Source: Paenibacillus kyungheensis (lineage in GTDB: Bacteria; Bacillota; Bacilli; Paenibacillales; Paenibacillaceae). From it: 64,000 nt of DNA. Positions 1-8,617 of the stretch are shown in pieces. The position numbers were made by a program, and so were the translations under genes. The notes under the pieces were generated by a model, which did no database searches, was not told the DNA's origin, and worked only from the letters and a program-made list of their open reading frames with translations. Numbering within the stretch: position 1 is the first letter of the stretch; each line of letters starts with the position of its first letter. The stretch spans positions 3,448,001 to 3,512,000 of the forward strand of contig NZ_CP117416.1 of assembly GCF_028606985.1 (NCBI RefSeq). The letters are read 5' to 3'.

Positions 1-1346
1 TAACTATATTTTAATTTATACTCAGCTTGCTTTACTTTTTCAGGAAGCTGTTGTTGTAATTGTTGCCACAATTGCAATTGCTCCTGACTAGCATATAATT
101 CCTGTTCGATATAGATTAATTTAGAATCTAATGGTATAAGATGTTTTTCAGCTTCTATATATTTTTGAATATCTTCATGAAGATACTGTTGAATATGCTC
201 TAAATCTGATTCAATCGTTTGTAAGGCTCTACATGCTTTCTCAAAATTTTTAAATGTATGATTCCAGACTGAAGATTTCAAATCTTGACGCGCTGAAACC
301 CATGTTACAGATAATTCTAATTCAATACTCTTTAATACTTGCAACCGTTCATGTGCTCTTCTATGCTGTTCTCGAACGTTTTCTTGCAGAGCTATTCTAT
401 TCTCAATAATAACAATTGATTTCTCAATAGAGTCTTCTAATTGATTCCACAAGGATTGGGCTTGCAATAGATCAGCCTGACGAATAGAAGAATGAAAGGC
501 TTCTAAAGTGTTACTGCTTTTATTTATCCATTGATAGGGATCAATCTCAACAGTTAATAAGCTATGCTTCTCTAGAGAATTATGAATTTCAAGGCGTACT
601 GCTTTTATTTTGTCTTCAAACTCAATAGCATATTGATAATATATTTTTAGTTGTTCATACTGTTTTTGCAATATATTCACTTTTTGCTCTACTTTTTTTA
701 AAAGTTGAAATGATTGAATAGTATCTGAATACTGCCATTGCTTACTTTTGCTGAGTAACTCTTGAATTTCTTTTTGTTGCCTAGACCACTTGGATAAACT
801 TGATCCTATTTCAGTGGTAAAATGGTAAATATGTTGTTCTAGTATCTTAAAGGAATCTTCCCAATGAGTATAATAATCTTGTGTATACTGCTCTGCTTCT
901 AGTAATTCATTTATTTTGAAACGATCTAAATTAATTTGTTCTTGAATCGTTTTATGTTTCTGCAAATATTTTTTTAATTCTTCTATCAGTTCTAATGAAT
1001 CCCAAAAGAATGATGTCCAAGGTAACTTAATCTCAATTTCAATATCTTTTAACTGATTGAGTGTTTCTTTTAATATACTATATATTAATAAAGCATCTTT
1101 TTGAGTAATTCCACTTTTATTTTTTAATATATGATTAGAGTGTTCTAACAGTTCTTCAACTTCCTCCATAAGATTATTATTTTGAACATCAATAATTACT
1201 TTAATTTTGTGTATGTAAACAAATTTAGATTGTTTATATAACTTGATTATCCCTGTGAAAATAATAATCAAACCTGGTAAAAAAAATATACTTGCTACAA
1301 TCCAAAATATAATAATCCATCCGTAGTTTGCTAAAAATCCATTCAT
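1..1346 (-). CDS. Membrane-anchored, Trp-rich coiled-coil protein (partial, runs off left edge)
   Basis: An uninterrupted frame of 448 codons reads leftward from an ATG at 1346 and meets no stop before the window edge, so the C-terminus is missing. AAGGAG precedes the ATG by 8 nt. The N-terminus has one hydrophobic segment (about residues 8-32, beginning MNGFLANYGWIIIFW) with few following basic residues, then more than 400 polar residues rich in Gln, Glu, Lys and Leu. Tryptophans recur at intervals (for example HWEDSF, LSKWSRQ, SLWNQLE, SVWNHTF), which fits bundled spectrin-like helices. Topology resembles EzrA (N-terminal anchor plus cytoplasmic helical repeats) but I see no convincing EzrA sequence match. 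Function unknown; a structural or scaffolding role at the membrane is inference. Confidence 0.85.
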   Translation of the reverse strand, partial: MNGFLANYGWIIIFWIVASIFFLPGLIIIFTGIIKLYKQSKFVYIHKIKVIIDVQNNNLMEEVEELLEHSNHILKNKSGITQKDALLIYSILKETLNQLKDIEIEIKLPWTSFFWDSLELIEELKKYLQKHKTIQEQINLDRFKINELLEAEQYTQDYYTHWEDSFKILEQHIYHFTTEIGSSLSKWSRQQKEIQELLSKSKQWQYSDTIQSFQLLKKVEQKVNILQKQYEQLKIYYQYAIEFEDKIKAVRLEIHNSLEKHSLLTVEIDPYQWINKSSNTLEAFHSSIRQADLLQAQSLWNQLEDSIEKSIVIIENRIALQENVREQHRRAHERLQVLKSIELELSVTWVSARQDLKSSVWNHTFKNFEKACRALQTIESDLEHIQQYLHEDIQKYIEAEKHLIPLDSKLIYIEQELYASQEQLQLWQQLQQQLPEKVKQAEYKLKYS

Positions 1347-1440
1347 TATTCGTACTCCTTGCTACTATGTAATGTATGTAGTTGATAAGTTTTTATCACT
1401 ATTCTTATCGACAAAAATACTATAAATGTGAAGAATATAC

Positions 1441-1480
1441 AAAAGAGGCACAGACTAATACATCGTCTGTGCCTCTTTTT
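1441..1480 (-). terminator. Rho-independent terminator
   Basis: Perfect GAGGCACAGAC/GTCTGTGCCTC stem flanked by A and T runs, just downstream of the YhfK-like gene on the minus strand. It separates that gene from the coiled-coil gene. Confidence 0.85.
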
Positions 1481-1529
1481 CATTCATTTATAAAATAGCT
1501 TCAATACTTATTCCATATTCAATCAATGT

Positions 1530-2174
1530 TTATACAGACTGAATCGCTTCTTCAATAGCATCATCGCCAGACACAAGGTCGAAAGAACGACGATACGTAC
1601 TGGATTGATCTAAAATGGATGCGATCACTGAAGCGACATCTTCGCGTGGGATACTGCCTTTTTCTCCTAAATGTTCAACCAATTTCACTTTCCCTGTACC
1701 ACTATCGTTCAACAATCCACCCGGACGGATAATTGTATAATCAAGTGAACTGGCTTCTAGCATTTTATCCGCATAATGTTTAGCGACATAATAAGTTTTC
1801 ATATCGTCTGGCCATTGCGTACGATCTTCTGCATACAATGCGCTCACTAGCACAAAGCGTGAAATGCCTGCTTTCTCAGCAGCTTCCATACTTTTGACTG
1901 CTCCATCTAGATCAATCAATAACGTTTTGTCTGCACCTGTGCTACCACCAGAACCTGCTGCAAAAACCACTGCATCTGCTCCTTGAAGTACTTTGGTTAG
2001 ATCTTCTACTGATCCTTCCAAGTCTGCAAGTACAGCTTGAGCACCTACTTTTTCTAATGCTTCCGCTTGTTCCGGTTTGCGGATAACGGCACTGACTTTA
2101 TGTTGATTTGCTGCTAATTGAGTAGTTAAGATTTTACCAATCTGTCCATTAGCTCCAATAATTGCGATATTCAT
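1530..2174 (-). CDS. NAD(P)H-binding atypical short-chain dehydrogenase (YhfK-like)
   Basis: 214 residues, full length for the NmrA/atypical-SDR group. The Rossmann motif IGANGQIG lies at residues 6-13, the family segment AGSGGSTGADKTLLIDLDG at about 73-91, and the YxxxK-like pair YYVAKHYADK at about 128-137. The sequence closely resembles B. subtilis YhfK, whose substrate is unknown. AGGAGG sits upstream of the ATG. It follows hxlR on the same strand, but a terminator hairpin lies between them, so it is probably its own unit. A redox or NADPH-sensing role is family-level inference. Confidence 0.85.
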   Translation of the reverse strand: MNIAIIGANGQIGKILTTQLAANQHKVSAVIRKPEQAEALEKVGAQAVLADLEGSVEDLTKVLQGADAVVFAAGSGGSTGADKTLLIDLDGAVKSMEAAEKAGISRFVLVSALYAEDRTQWPDDMKTYYVAKHYADKMLEASSLDYTIIRPGGLLNDSGTGKVKLVEHLGEKGSIPREDVASVIASILDQSSTYRRSFDLVSGDDAIEEAIQSV

Positions 2175-2311
2175 TTTAGTGTCCTCCTATAGGCAAAAAA
2201 AGATTCGGTCTTTACTATGTATACCCCAATTACATACTATTTATTCTGTCTGTGTTCAAATTGTACTTGAATCTTTAGATTTCTGATTAGAAAAAACAAT
2301 GGCTATACGTC

Positions 2312-2356
2312 AAAAAAGCGAGCATTCATCGTCATTAGCTACGAATTCATACTCGC
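2312..2356 (-). terminator. Terminator of hxlR
   Basis: GCGAG/CTCGC outer stem with a partly paired interior, followed on the minus strand by six T residues. It lies 22 nt past the hxlR stop. Confidence 0.7.
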
Positions 2357-2377
2357 CCAAATATTTTTGATATAAAC

Positions 2378-2737
2378 TTAATTCCAAGAAGCTGGTTTGA
2401 TCTCGACAGGCTTGATCTCAGCCACATCCATATAGTGTTTGCCCCAGTTATACATCGCATCCAGAATAGGCATTAAAGTTTCGCCCATTTGGGTTAATGA
2501 ATATTCTACTTTGGGTGGAACGACTGGATAGACTTCACGATGCACAATAAGATCTTCTTCCAGTTCACGTAATTGACTGACTAACATCCGTTGCGTAATG
2601 CCGGGGATCAATGCTTTAAGTTCACCGAACCGTTTTGTTCCGCTTTTACCCAGATGCCACAAGATCAACATTTTCCATTTACCACCGATCACAGATAAAG
2701 TTAATTCTTTTTCACAATTAAATATACGTTCACGCAT
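2378..2737 (-). CDS. hxlR: HxlR formaldehyde-responsive transcriptional activator
   Basis: 119 residues forming one winged-helix HxlR domain (HTH around residues 38-62, wing around 65-85 including [13 protein letters not shown]). It is close to B. subtilis HxlR, which activates hxlAB. The N-terminal Cys8-Glu9-Lys10 reproduces the spacing of the B. subtilis Cys11/Lys13 pair known to be cross-linked by formaldehyde, so the sensing chemistry is probably kept. It is divergent from hxlA across 276 bp, the expected arrangement. GGAGG lies 10 nt before the ATG. Regulatory role is from the family and the context; formaldehyde response here is inference. Confidence 0.93.
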   Translation of the reverse strand: MRERIFNCEKELTLSVIGGKWKMLILWHLGKSGTKRFGELKALIPGITQRMLVSQLRELEEDLIVHREVYPVVPPKVEYSLTQMGETLMPILDAMYNWGKHYMDVAEIKPVEIKPASWN

Positions 2738-2858
2738 GATTAAGATTCCTCCAATTCGGCTAATAACATATGCTAAAGGATTGTTTTTTATACGGATTTA
2801 CCTTTTTACGTTACCTTTATTATAACTGAAAAAAGGTTAACAGTATACTTTTAGACAC

Positions 2859-2887
2859 TATGTAAATAAAAAGTGCGTACTTACATA
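2859..2887. promoter_or_regulatory. Inverted repeat, candidate HxlR operator
   Basis: TATGTAA (2859-2865) and TTACATA (2881-2887) form perfect 7-bp arms in the hxlR-hxlA divergent region. They end just upstream of a TATACT -10 candidate at 2905-2910 that has only a weak -35, as expected for an activated promoter. Assignment to HxlR is inference. Confidence 0.45.
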
Positions 2888-2920
2888 AAGAGCACCTTTT
2901 ACTTTATACTAGCAATACGT

Positions 2921-2963
2921 CGATGATAGCTGTCCACGCTATGTAGCATGATAGTAATCATCG
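2921..2963 (+). other. Possible 5'-UTR hairpin of hxlA
   Basis: CGATGAT (2921-2927) pairs with ATCATCG (2957-2963) and a smaller GCT/AGC hairpin sits inside at 2938-2947. It would lie in the hxlA leader if transcription starts near 2917. Function unknown. Confidence 0.35.
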
Positions 2964-3013
2964 AACGAGTCATTATACCGAACGAAACATACAACTAGGA
3001 GGAATTATATATT

Positions 3014-3646
3014 ATGGAACTTCAATTAGCATTAGACTTGGTTAACATCCCTGATGGGATTGCACTTGTAAAAGAAGTAGAACCTTTTATCGATATCGTA
3101 GAAATTGGTACACCAATCGTAATTAACGAAGGTCTTCATGCTGTAAAAGCAATGAAAGATGCTTTCCCTAACTTGAAAGTACTTGCTGACCTTAAAATCA
3201 TGGATGCTGGTGGTTATGAAGTGATGAAGGCTTCTGAAGCTGGTGCAGATATCGTAACTGTTCTAGGTGCAAGTAATGACCTAACTATCAAAGGTTGCGT
3301 AGACGAAGCTAAAAAACAAGGTAGCAAAGTATTGGTAGATATGATCAATGTCAAAGATATCGCAACTCGTGCTAAAGAATTGGACGAGCTAGGCGTAGAC
3401 TATATCTGTGTACACACAGGTTATGACGGTCAAGCAGCAGGTCAAAATCCGTTTGAAGATTTAGCGACTATCAAAAGTGTAGTTAAAAACTCTAAAACAG
3501 CAATCGCTGGCGGTATCAAATTAGAAACATTGCCAGAAGCAATCAAAGCTAACCCTGATCTAATCATCGTTGGTGGCGGAATTACTGGTCAAGACGATAA
3601 AGCTGGCGTAGCTTCTCAAATTCGCGACTTGATCACTAAAGGTTAA
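3014..3646 (+). CDS. hxlA: 3-hexulose-6-phosphate synthase
   Basis: 210 residues, full length. It condenses formaldehyde with ribulose 5-phosphate to give hexulose 6-phosphate, the first step of RuMP fixation and detoxification, in the cytoplasm. It belongs to the OMPDC superfamily: the DxKxxD active-site motif is visible as LADLKIMDAG at about 57-66, followed by phosphate-binding AGGIKLET and GGGITGQDD near the C-terminus. AGGAGG lies 11 nt before the ATG. hxlB begins 4 nt after its stop, so the two form one operon, probably activated by HxlR. Confidence 0.96.
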   Translation: MELQLALDLVNIPDGIALVKEVEPFIDIVEIGTPIVINEGLHAVKAMKDAFPNLKVLADLKIMDAGGYEVMKASEAGADIVTVLGASNDLTIKGCVDEAKKQGSKVLVDMINVKDIATRAKELDELGVDYICVHTGYDGQAAGQNPFEDLATIKSVVKNSKTAIAGGIKLETLPEAIKANPDLIIVGGGITGQDDKAGVASQIRDLITKG

Positions 3647-3650
3647 TTCG

Positions 3651-4223
3651 ATGAGTAACCAAGCAGGAATCTCTACACATTTTGATCGTATTATTCAAGA
3701 ATTAGAACGTACACTTGCAGCAATTCCTGAAGTCGAAGCAGAAGCATTGGTACAACAGATTTTGACAGCACGTCAAATCTTTGTAGCTGGTGCTGGACGT
3801 TCCGGTCTAATGGCAAAAGCATTCGCTATGCGCTTGATGCAATTGGGTCTTGATGCTTATGTTGTCGGTGAGACGGTTACTCCGCGTGCTGGAAAAGGTG
3901 ATTTGTTAATCATCGCTTCCGGTTCTGGAGAAACACAAGGTCTTGTCCTAATGGCTGAAAAAGCGCAAAAAGCGGAAGTGACTATTGCTGCGGTTACCAT
4001 TTTTCCTGAATCAACAATCGGTCAGAAGTCTGCTCTAACTGTCAAATTGCCGGGTTCTCCTAAAGATCCAGCCGATCATAATCAATATGAGACTGTTCAA
4101 CCGATGGGTTCATTGTTCGAACAGACTGTATTATTATTTTTCGATGGATTGATGCTTCGCTTAATGGAACATCGTGGCGGAGATTCAGCAGCTATGTTTA
4201 CTAATCACGCTAATTTAGAGTAA
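3651..4223 (+). CDS. hxlB: 6-phospho-3-hexuloisomerase
   Basis: 190 residues with a single SIS (sugar isomerase) domain; GAGRSGLMAKAFAMRL at about residues 47-62 is the phosphosugar-binding loop and IIASGSGET the second SIS loop. It converts hexulose 6-phosphate to fructose 6-phosphate, the second RuMP step. It sits directly behind hxlA with 4 nt between them and is followed by a terminator at 4252. The pair gives the cell a formaldehyde-assimilation and detoxification route. Confidence 0.96.
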   Translation: MSNQAGISTHFDRIIQELERTLAAIPEVEAEALVQQILTARQIFVAGAGRSGLMAKAFAMRLMQLGLDAYVVGETVTPRAGKGDLLIIASGSGETQGLVLMAEKAQKAEVTIAAVTIFPESTIGQKSALTVKLPGSPKDPADHNQYETVQPMGSLFEQTVLLFFDGLMLRLMEHRGGDSAAMFTNHANLE

Positions 4224-4251
4224 ATTAATTTCTAAATAAACAGCATTCAAT

Positions 4252-4289
4252 ATCCACAGAAGGATTCCCCTCCTTTTGTGGATTTTTTG
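4252..4289 (+). terminator. Terminator of hxlAB
   Basis: ATCCACAGAAGGA pairs with TCCTTTTGTGGAT (one G-T wobble) and is followed by TTTTTT. Confidence 0.85.
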
Positions 4290-4392
4290 TGTGTAATGGG
4301 ACAAGATGAATGATTTAGGTTACACTATTAAAGTAACATAGTATCGAAAAGTTACGATGATCACATTTTATCCCAAACAGAGGTGACTATAT

Positions 4393-5409
4393 ATGTTGAA
4401 ATTAGGCGTACTGGATCAATCCCATATTAACGAAGGCGAAGATGCCAAAGATGCTTTGGCCAATACATTAAAATTAGCGCAAGAAGCAGACCGATTAGGC
4501 TTCTCCAGATTCTGGATGTCAGAACATCATGCTTCTCCAAGTCTGGCTCATTCCAGCCCTGAAGTATTAATCGCTCATGTAGCCGCACTGACATCACGAA
4601 TTCGTGTCGGTTCAGGCGGTATTATGCTACCTCACTATAGTGCTTACAAAGTAGCAGAAAATTTCCGTCTATTAGAAGCACTTTATCCTAACCGTATCGA
4701 TCTCGGTGTTGGTCGTGCACCTGGTGGTATGCCACTGGCTACACGCGCACTTCAAGAAGGTAAACTTCCATCGATGCATGCATCTGATCGCTATCCACAA
4801 CAAATTGTTGATCTTATTGCTTATATGAATGATGCTCTACCTGGGGATCACCGGTTCCCCGGATTGATAGCTGAACCTAGTATCGAGACAGCTCCTGAGT
4901 TGTGGTTACTCGGTTCGAGTGGTGGAACTGCTGATCTGGCCGCAATGACAGGCGCTTCGTATGCATTTGCTCAATTTTTCGGGACAGCCGGTGGTGAAGA
5001 TGCAGTTGCTCATTATAAAGAGAACTTCAAACCTTCACTGATGTCTAACACTCCAAAATCACTTGCAGCGATTACTGTTTCTTGCGCAGACACAGAGGAA
5101 GAAGCAGAATACCATATGCGTAGCAATGATCTGTATTTCTTAATGCTACGTCAGAATAATCCAATGCCTTATTTACCATCTGCCAAAACAGCAGCACAAT
5201 ACCCTTATACCGATTCAGAAAAAGCACATATTCAAGATACACGCCGCTTCCGTGTTGTCGGTACACCTGATCAGGTCAAAGAAAAAATGTTACAGTTTGC
5301 TAAAGACTATCAGACAGATGAATTACTTGTGGTCTCCGCTATTCATAACACCGAAGCTCGCTTGAAATCATATCGTTTGTTAGCAGAAACTTTTGATCTT
5401 CAAGCTTAA
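4393..5409 (+). CDS. LLM-class flavin-dependent oxidoreductase
   Basis: 338 residues with a luciferase-like monooxygenase TIM barrel over nearly the whole length. Family signatures are FWMSEHHASPSLAHSSPEV (about 41-59), the GSGGIMLPHYSAYKVAE segment (about 75-91) and DLGVGRAPGG (about 104-113). It would use reduced FMN and O2; the substrate cannot be read from sequence. It appears monocistronic. A GTTAC/GTAAC dyad about 65 bp upstream could be an operator. Confidence 0.88.
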   Translation: MLKLGVLDQSHINEGEDAKDALANTLKLAQEADRLGFSRFWMSEHHASPSLAHSSPEVLIAHVAALTSRIRVGSGGIMLPHYSAYKVAENFRLLEALYPNRIDLGVGRAPGGMPLATRALQEGKLPSMHASDRYPQQIVDLIAYMNDALPGDHRFPGLIAEPSIETAPELWLLGSSGGTADLAAMTGASYAFAQFFGTAGGEDAVAHYKENFKPSLMSNTPKSLAAITVSCADTEEEAEYHMRSNDLYFLMLRQNNPMPYLPSAKTAAQYPYTDSEKAHIQDTRRFRVVGTPDQVKEKMLQFAKDYQTDELLVVSAIHNTEARLKSYRLLAETFDLQA

Positions 5410-5573
5410 ATCATTGATGTTCGTCAATTGTACTCTGATATGCTATGTAATTTGACCATAATCTTATCTATTGAAAGTACATTGATAAGTTATTGATAGC
5501 TGTCAGACTCCTAATTAAGTATTTATCTGTATAATGGATCTGTATTTGCTAAAAGTAAAAAACAAACCAACAA

Positions 5574-5596
5574 GGGAGCGACTCATTATCGCTCCC
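5574..5596. terminator. Terminator between convergent genes
   Basis: GGGAGCGA/TCGCTCCC perfect 8-bp stem with a 7-nt loop. T-rich tracts lie on both sides, so it could serve the monooxygenase (+) and kptA (-). Confidence 0.7.
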
Positions 5597-5693
5597 CTTT
5601 GATTTGCGTGTCATATGCATATGTGTTGTACCAATGATTGATAAGAGTTGTATCTTTGTTTATATGCTGACTATATCTATTATAGGTGCATCT

Positions 5694-6242
5694 TTATACC
5701 TGAGTTAAACAATGAGCAGGAATATGATCGGACAACCAGACTTCATGCCCTGCAAAATAAAAAGTCACCCCTGCTTCTATCGCGCGCACAGTATCGACTT
5801 GTAAAAGGACTAATTTGCCTCTACGCTTACCTGCTAATTCGGCAAAATGTGTACTCGCTGATAAATGCACATACTGGCGATTCATAGACAGAAGCCCTTG
5901 CTCTAATATGAGTGGTAATGCTTTCTCATGTGTACCATGATATAAGATTTCAGGCGGTGTACCTTGTTCATATTGCACCTGAGTATGACTATGACCATAT
6001 CTAGCTTTGATACGATCTTCATTGATTTCAAAGCGTTGTTTGTCAGATTGTACGACTACCTGATGAATATCACCTTCTGTAATCTCGCTCCATCCTTTTT
6101 GCTCACGTAACACATGGACTAACTCTTCCAATGTACACGAACCATCACGAGCATCTAACAGGATTCCATATTCTTCAGGCGTATGACGCAAAATCAGACT
6201 CATATATTTACTTAATTGTACTTCTTGTTTGGATGTTAACAT
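5694..6242 (-). CDS. kptA: RNA 2'-phosphotransferase (Tpt1/KptA)
   Basis: 182 residues, the usual size. The KptA family moves an RNA 2'-phosphate to NAD+, giving ADP-ribose 1'',2''-cyclic phosphate. Visible signatures: KYMSLILRH (Arg-His near residue 20), LYHGT (about 101-105), VHLSAS (about 125-130) and the C-terminal FYFAGHEVWL. The start is taken at the ATG at 6242, 7 nt after AAAGGAG; a TTG two codons earlier is too close to it. The gene stands alone. Bacteria lack the tRNA-splicing pathway that makes the eukaryotic substrate, so the physiological target is unknown. Confidence 0.93.
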   Translation of the reverse strand: MLTSKQEVQLSKYMSLILRHTPEEYGILLDARDGSCTLEELVHVLREQKGWSEITEGDIHQVVVQSDKQRFEINEDRIKARYGHSHTQVQYEQGTPPEILYHGTHEKALPLILEQGLLSMNRQYVHLSASTHFAELAGKRRGKLVLLQVDTVRAIEAGVTFYFAGHEVWLSDHIPAHCLTQV

Positions 6243-6376
6243 CGCCAAGCTCCTTTAGTATGAATTTTGAGTAAGTGTATACTCACTTTGAATTTTAAAT
6301 GTTACTATGTACATACAGAAAATTGTACAAGCATTTTAGAGAAAAATAGTTCATTTCAGAAAATAGGAGATCATGT

Positions 6377-7585
6377 ATGCAACCATCTGTAACAAAAGAA
6401 CAAGTTTCACCTCAAAATGACCGCTTTCCAGCAGCTCTATTCTGCCTGACTGCTGGTGCTTTTGCTATTGGTATGACTGAATTCGTCATTATGGGACTGC
6501 TACCTAATGTAGCTAACGACCTTCATGTCACGATTCCACAAGCAGGGCAATTGATTACAAGTTATGCACTTGGTGTAGCTGTAGGAGCACCTGTCTTAAC
6601 CGTATTAACCCATCGTATTCCGCAGAAGCAATTACTGTGTTTGTTAATGATTATTTTTATACTGGGTAATGCTCTGGCTGTCATTGCTCCTAACTATGGA
6701 TTATTAATGGCTTCAAGACTAGTGACTGCTCTAGCACACGGTACTTTTTTGGGAGCAAGCTCACTTATAGCGGCTAGACTGGTACGACCGGAGAAAAGAG
6801 CTAGTGCCGTCTCTATGGTTCTTGCCGGGCTTACGATCGCTAATATTATCGGTGTTCCTTTTGGAACATTTATCGGACAATATTTGGGCTGGCGTTCTTC
6901 ATTCGGTGCGATTACGATTATGGGTATGATCTCACTAATCGGTATCTTTTTCTTAATTCCGAAGATTGAGCAGTCTGGACCTTCGAGTCTTGCCAAAGAA
7001 TTCCGTAGTCTAATCAATCCACAAGTGCTGCTTATTTTATTCACCGGTGCTTTTGGCTGTGGTAGTATGTTTACTGTCTTTACATACATTACCCCTTTAC
7101 TCACAGATGTGAGCGGATTTCAAGAACATAGTGTAACATGGATTCTGGTGATGTTCGGTGTAGGTGTAACGTTAGGTAATATTATAGGCGGTAGGTTAGC
7201 AGATTGGAAGCTAATGCCTTCTCTAATTGCGACGTTTACTATTCTTGTGATCTTATTGGTTATTCTATCAAGCGTACTTCACAATCAGATTTTAACGTTA
7301 GTATTTGTTTTTCTCTGGGGTGCAGCCGCGTTCGGGATTATGCCAGGTATCCAGATTCGTATTATGAATCTGGCTCATGAAGCACCAAGACTTGCAGCGA
7401 CTTCCAGTCACTCTGCACTGAATTTGGGCAATGCAGGTGGTGCTTTTCTCGGTGGTGTAGTGATTACACATCTTGGATTGCCTTATGTACCGCTGATCGG
7501 TGGTGCTGTAGCTGTAGTTGGCATTTTGGGATCGATTCTTAGTTATTATCTTGTTGAAAAAAGAGCTAGCACCAAAACGATATAA
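6377..7585 (+). CDS. MFS efflux transporter, DHA1/AraJ type
   Basis: 402 residues with about 12 membrane segments. The N-terminal signature GMTEFVIMGLLPNVANDL (about 32-49) is typical of the AraJ/YdhP/YtbD subgroup of drug:proton antiporters, as are the LITSYALGVAVGAPVLT and ARLVTALAHGTFLGASS segments. It probably exports small toxic compounds or sugars by proton antiport; substrate unknown. AGGAG lies just upstream of the ATG. Monocistronic, ending at a bidirectional terminator. Confidence 0.88.
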   Translation: MQPSVTKEQVSPQNDRFPAALFCLTAGAFAIGMTEFVIMGLLPNVANDLHVTIPQAGQLITSYALGVAVGAPVLTVLTHRIPQKQLLCLLMIIFILGNALAVIAPNYGLLMASRLVTALAHGTFLGASSLIAARLVRPEKRASAVSMVLAGLTIANIIGVPFGTFIGQYLGWRSSFGAITIMGMISLIGIFFLIPKIEQSGPSSLAKEFRSLINPQVLLILFTGAFGCGSMFTVFTYITPLLTDVSGFQEHSVTWILVMFGVGVTLGNIIGGRLADWKLMPSLIATFTILVILLVILSSVLHNQILTLVFVFLWGAAAFGIMPGIQIRIMNLAHEAPRLAATSSHSALNLGNAGGAFLGGVVITHLGLPYVPLIGGAVAVVGILGSILSYYLVEKRASTKTI

Positions 7586-7590
7586 CAAAA

Positions 7591-7634
7591 AAAGCCGTCA
7601 GGTTGATCTTAATGATCTACCTGACGGCTTTTAT
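7591..7634. terminator. Bidirectional terminator
   Basis: AAAGCCGTCAGGT/ACCTGACGGCTTT stem between the convergent MFS gene (+) and YitT gene (-), with A and T runs on both sides. Confidence 0.9.
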
Positions 7635-7635
7635 T

Positions 7636-8352
7636 TTATACTTTGATACTTTTATGATTGATTTGTAGTGATTGCGGAGTAGATGTTATTGGTTTAACAG
7701 CTACTTTACTTACAGATACAGCTAATGTGGATGTACGTTTGATCGGCAATAAGTGACGTACTTGCCATGTTGTTGTCATCGTCCATGTGATCACTTTACC
7801 TGCAATCCATACCGCCAAAACGGTATATATGGTTTCTTTAAGCGGTAAATAGAACAGACAGATTAACAATACAATCGCATCACTTGCAAAAAATACATTA
7901 CCGATTTTCCAACCGCTCCAATCACTGATCAATTTGGACAACACATCATCGCCTCCGGTCGCCCCACCATATCGTAGAACGATTCCTGCTCCTAGACCGG
8001 TTAACAACCCAGATAATACAGCGGCTGCTAGCAGGTTACCGTGCAGGTCCACCACAAACAACGATAATTGCTCAAATAATGAGTAAAATAGTGAAAACGA
8101 TAGTGCTCCAATCAGTGTAAATAACATAAATCGGCGGCCTTTCAACCACCATGCAAGTAATATCACTGGTATATCCAGCAGTAAAGCTGTCCAAGCCGGT
8201 GACCATCCAAATGCATATTTTCCTAATAAGGCTAATCCTACAAATCCGCCTTCTGATAATTGATTCTGAACATTAATGTGATAATAAGCAAACGCTAAAA
8301 TCAAAGTTCCAAGCAGTATTATGGCAATCTGCCTTAATACTGTTTTATCCAT
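7636..8352 (-). CDS. YitT family integral membrane protein
   Basis: 238 residues with about five or six membrane segments and the family-typical YGGATGGDDVLSKLI segment in the middle. It is shorter than two-domain YitT proteins because it lacks the C-terminal cytosolic DUF2179 domain. GAGGAG lies 7 nt before the ATG at 8352; the frame stays open 25 codons further upstream, but that stretch belongs to the structured leader. YitT-family function is not established; transport is inference. It is expressed from its own promoter near 8620 behind a leader of about 260 nt. Confidence 0.8.
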   Translation of the reverse strand: MDKTVLRQIAIILLGTLILAFAYYHINVQNQLSEGGFVGLALLGKYAFGWSPAWTALLLDIPVILLAWWLKGRRFMLFTLIGALSFSLFYSLFEQLSLFVVDLHGNLLAAAVLSGLLTGLGAGIVLRYGGATGGDDVLSKLISDWSGWKIGNVFFASDAIVLLICLFYLPLKETIYTVLAVWIAGKVITWTMTTTWQVRHLLPIKRTSTLAVSVSKVAVKPITSTPQSLQINHKSIKV

Positions 8353-8611
8353 TTGTTTTCTCCTCATACAAGCTCCCTCTATTTCTCGTAAGTTTGATCG
8401 ATATCGACCGACTCTTACGTGAGGCAAACTTGGAGGACTTTGTCCTTCGCATACATGATTCCCTCTTCCGTTCGAGTTGGTCTATAGTGACTTGTTCTCT
8501 ACGGAAGAGCTAAGTATAAGAGAGATCATAACGTTTCCAAACCGTCCTTTGGGGAAGTATCCTTCGGGGACCCATGGTATCCTGATCCTTTCGTTAATAG
8601 ATTCTAAAGCT
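8353..8611 (-). ncRNA. Structured 5' leader of the YitT gene, riboswitch-like, unassigned
   Basis: An extended -10 box (TGGTATAAT) on the minus strand predicts a start near 8611 and a leader of about 260 nt, far longer than needed. It contains TGATC (8583-8587)/GATCA (8524-8528) enclosing smaller hairpins, a perfect 9-bp stem CTCTTCCGT (8463-8471)/ACGGAAGAG (8501-8509), and an AGGAC/GTCCT hairpin at 8434-8446. Near the gene, CGTAAG (8387-8392) can pair with 8414-8419, or AAGTTTG (8390-8396) with 8425-8431; the two share bases and cannot coexist. I could not match it to T-box, SAM, TPP, FMN, lysine, M-box, ydaO, yybP-ykoY or ykkC consensus features. Confidence 0.5.
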
Positions 8612-8617
8612 AAATTA

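Noticed and set aside
7298-7588. Open frame of 96 codons on the minus strand inside the MFS gene
   Set aside because: It is a shadow of the real plus-strand transporter, with no ribosome site and no recognisable product.
8353-8427. In-frame N-terminal extension of the YitT protein by 25 codons
   Set aside because: The stretch forms part of the structured leader, has no hydrophobic or family-like sequence, and a good GAGGAG site serves the ATG at 8352.
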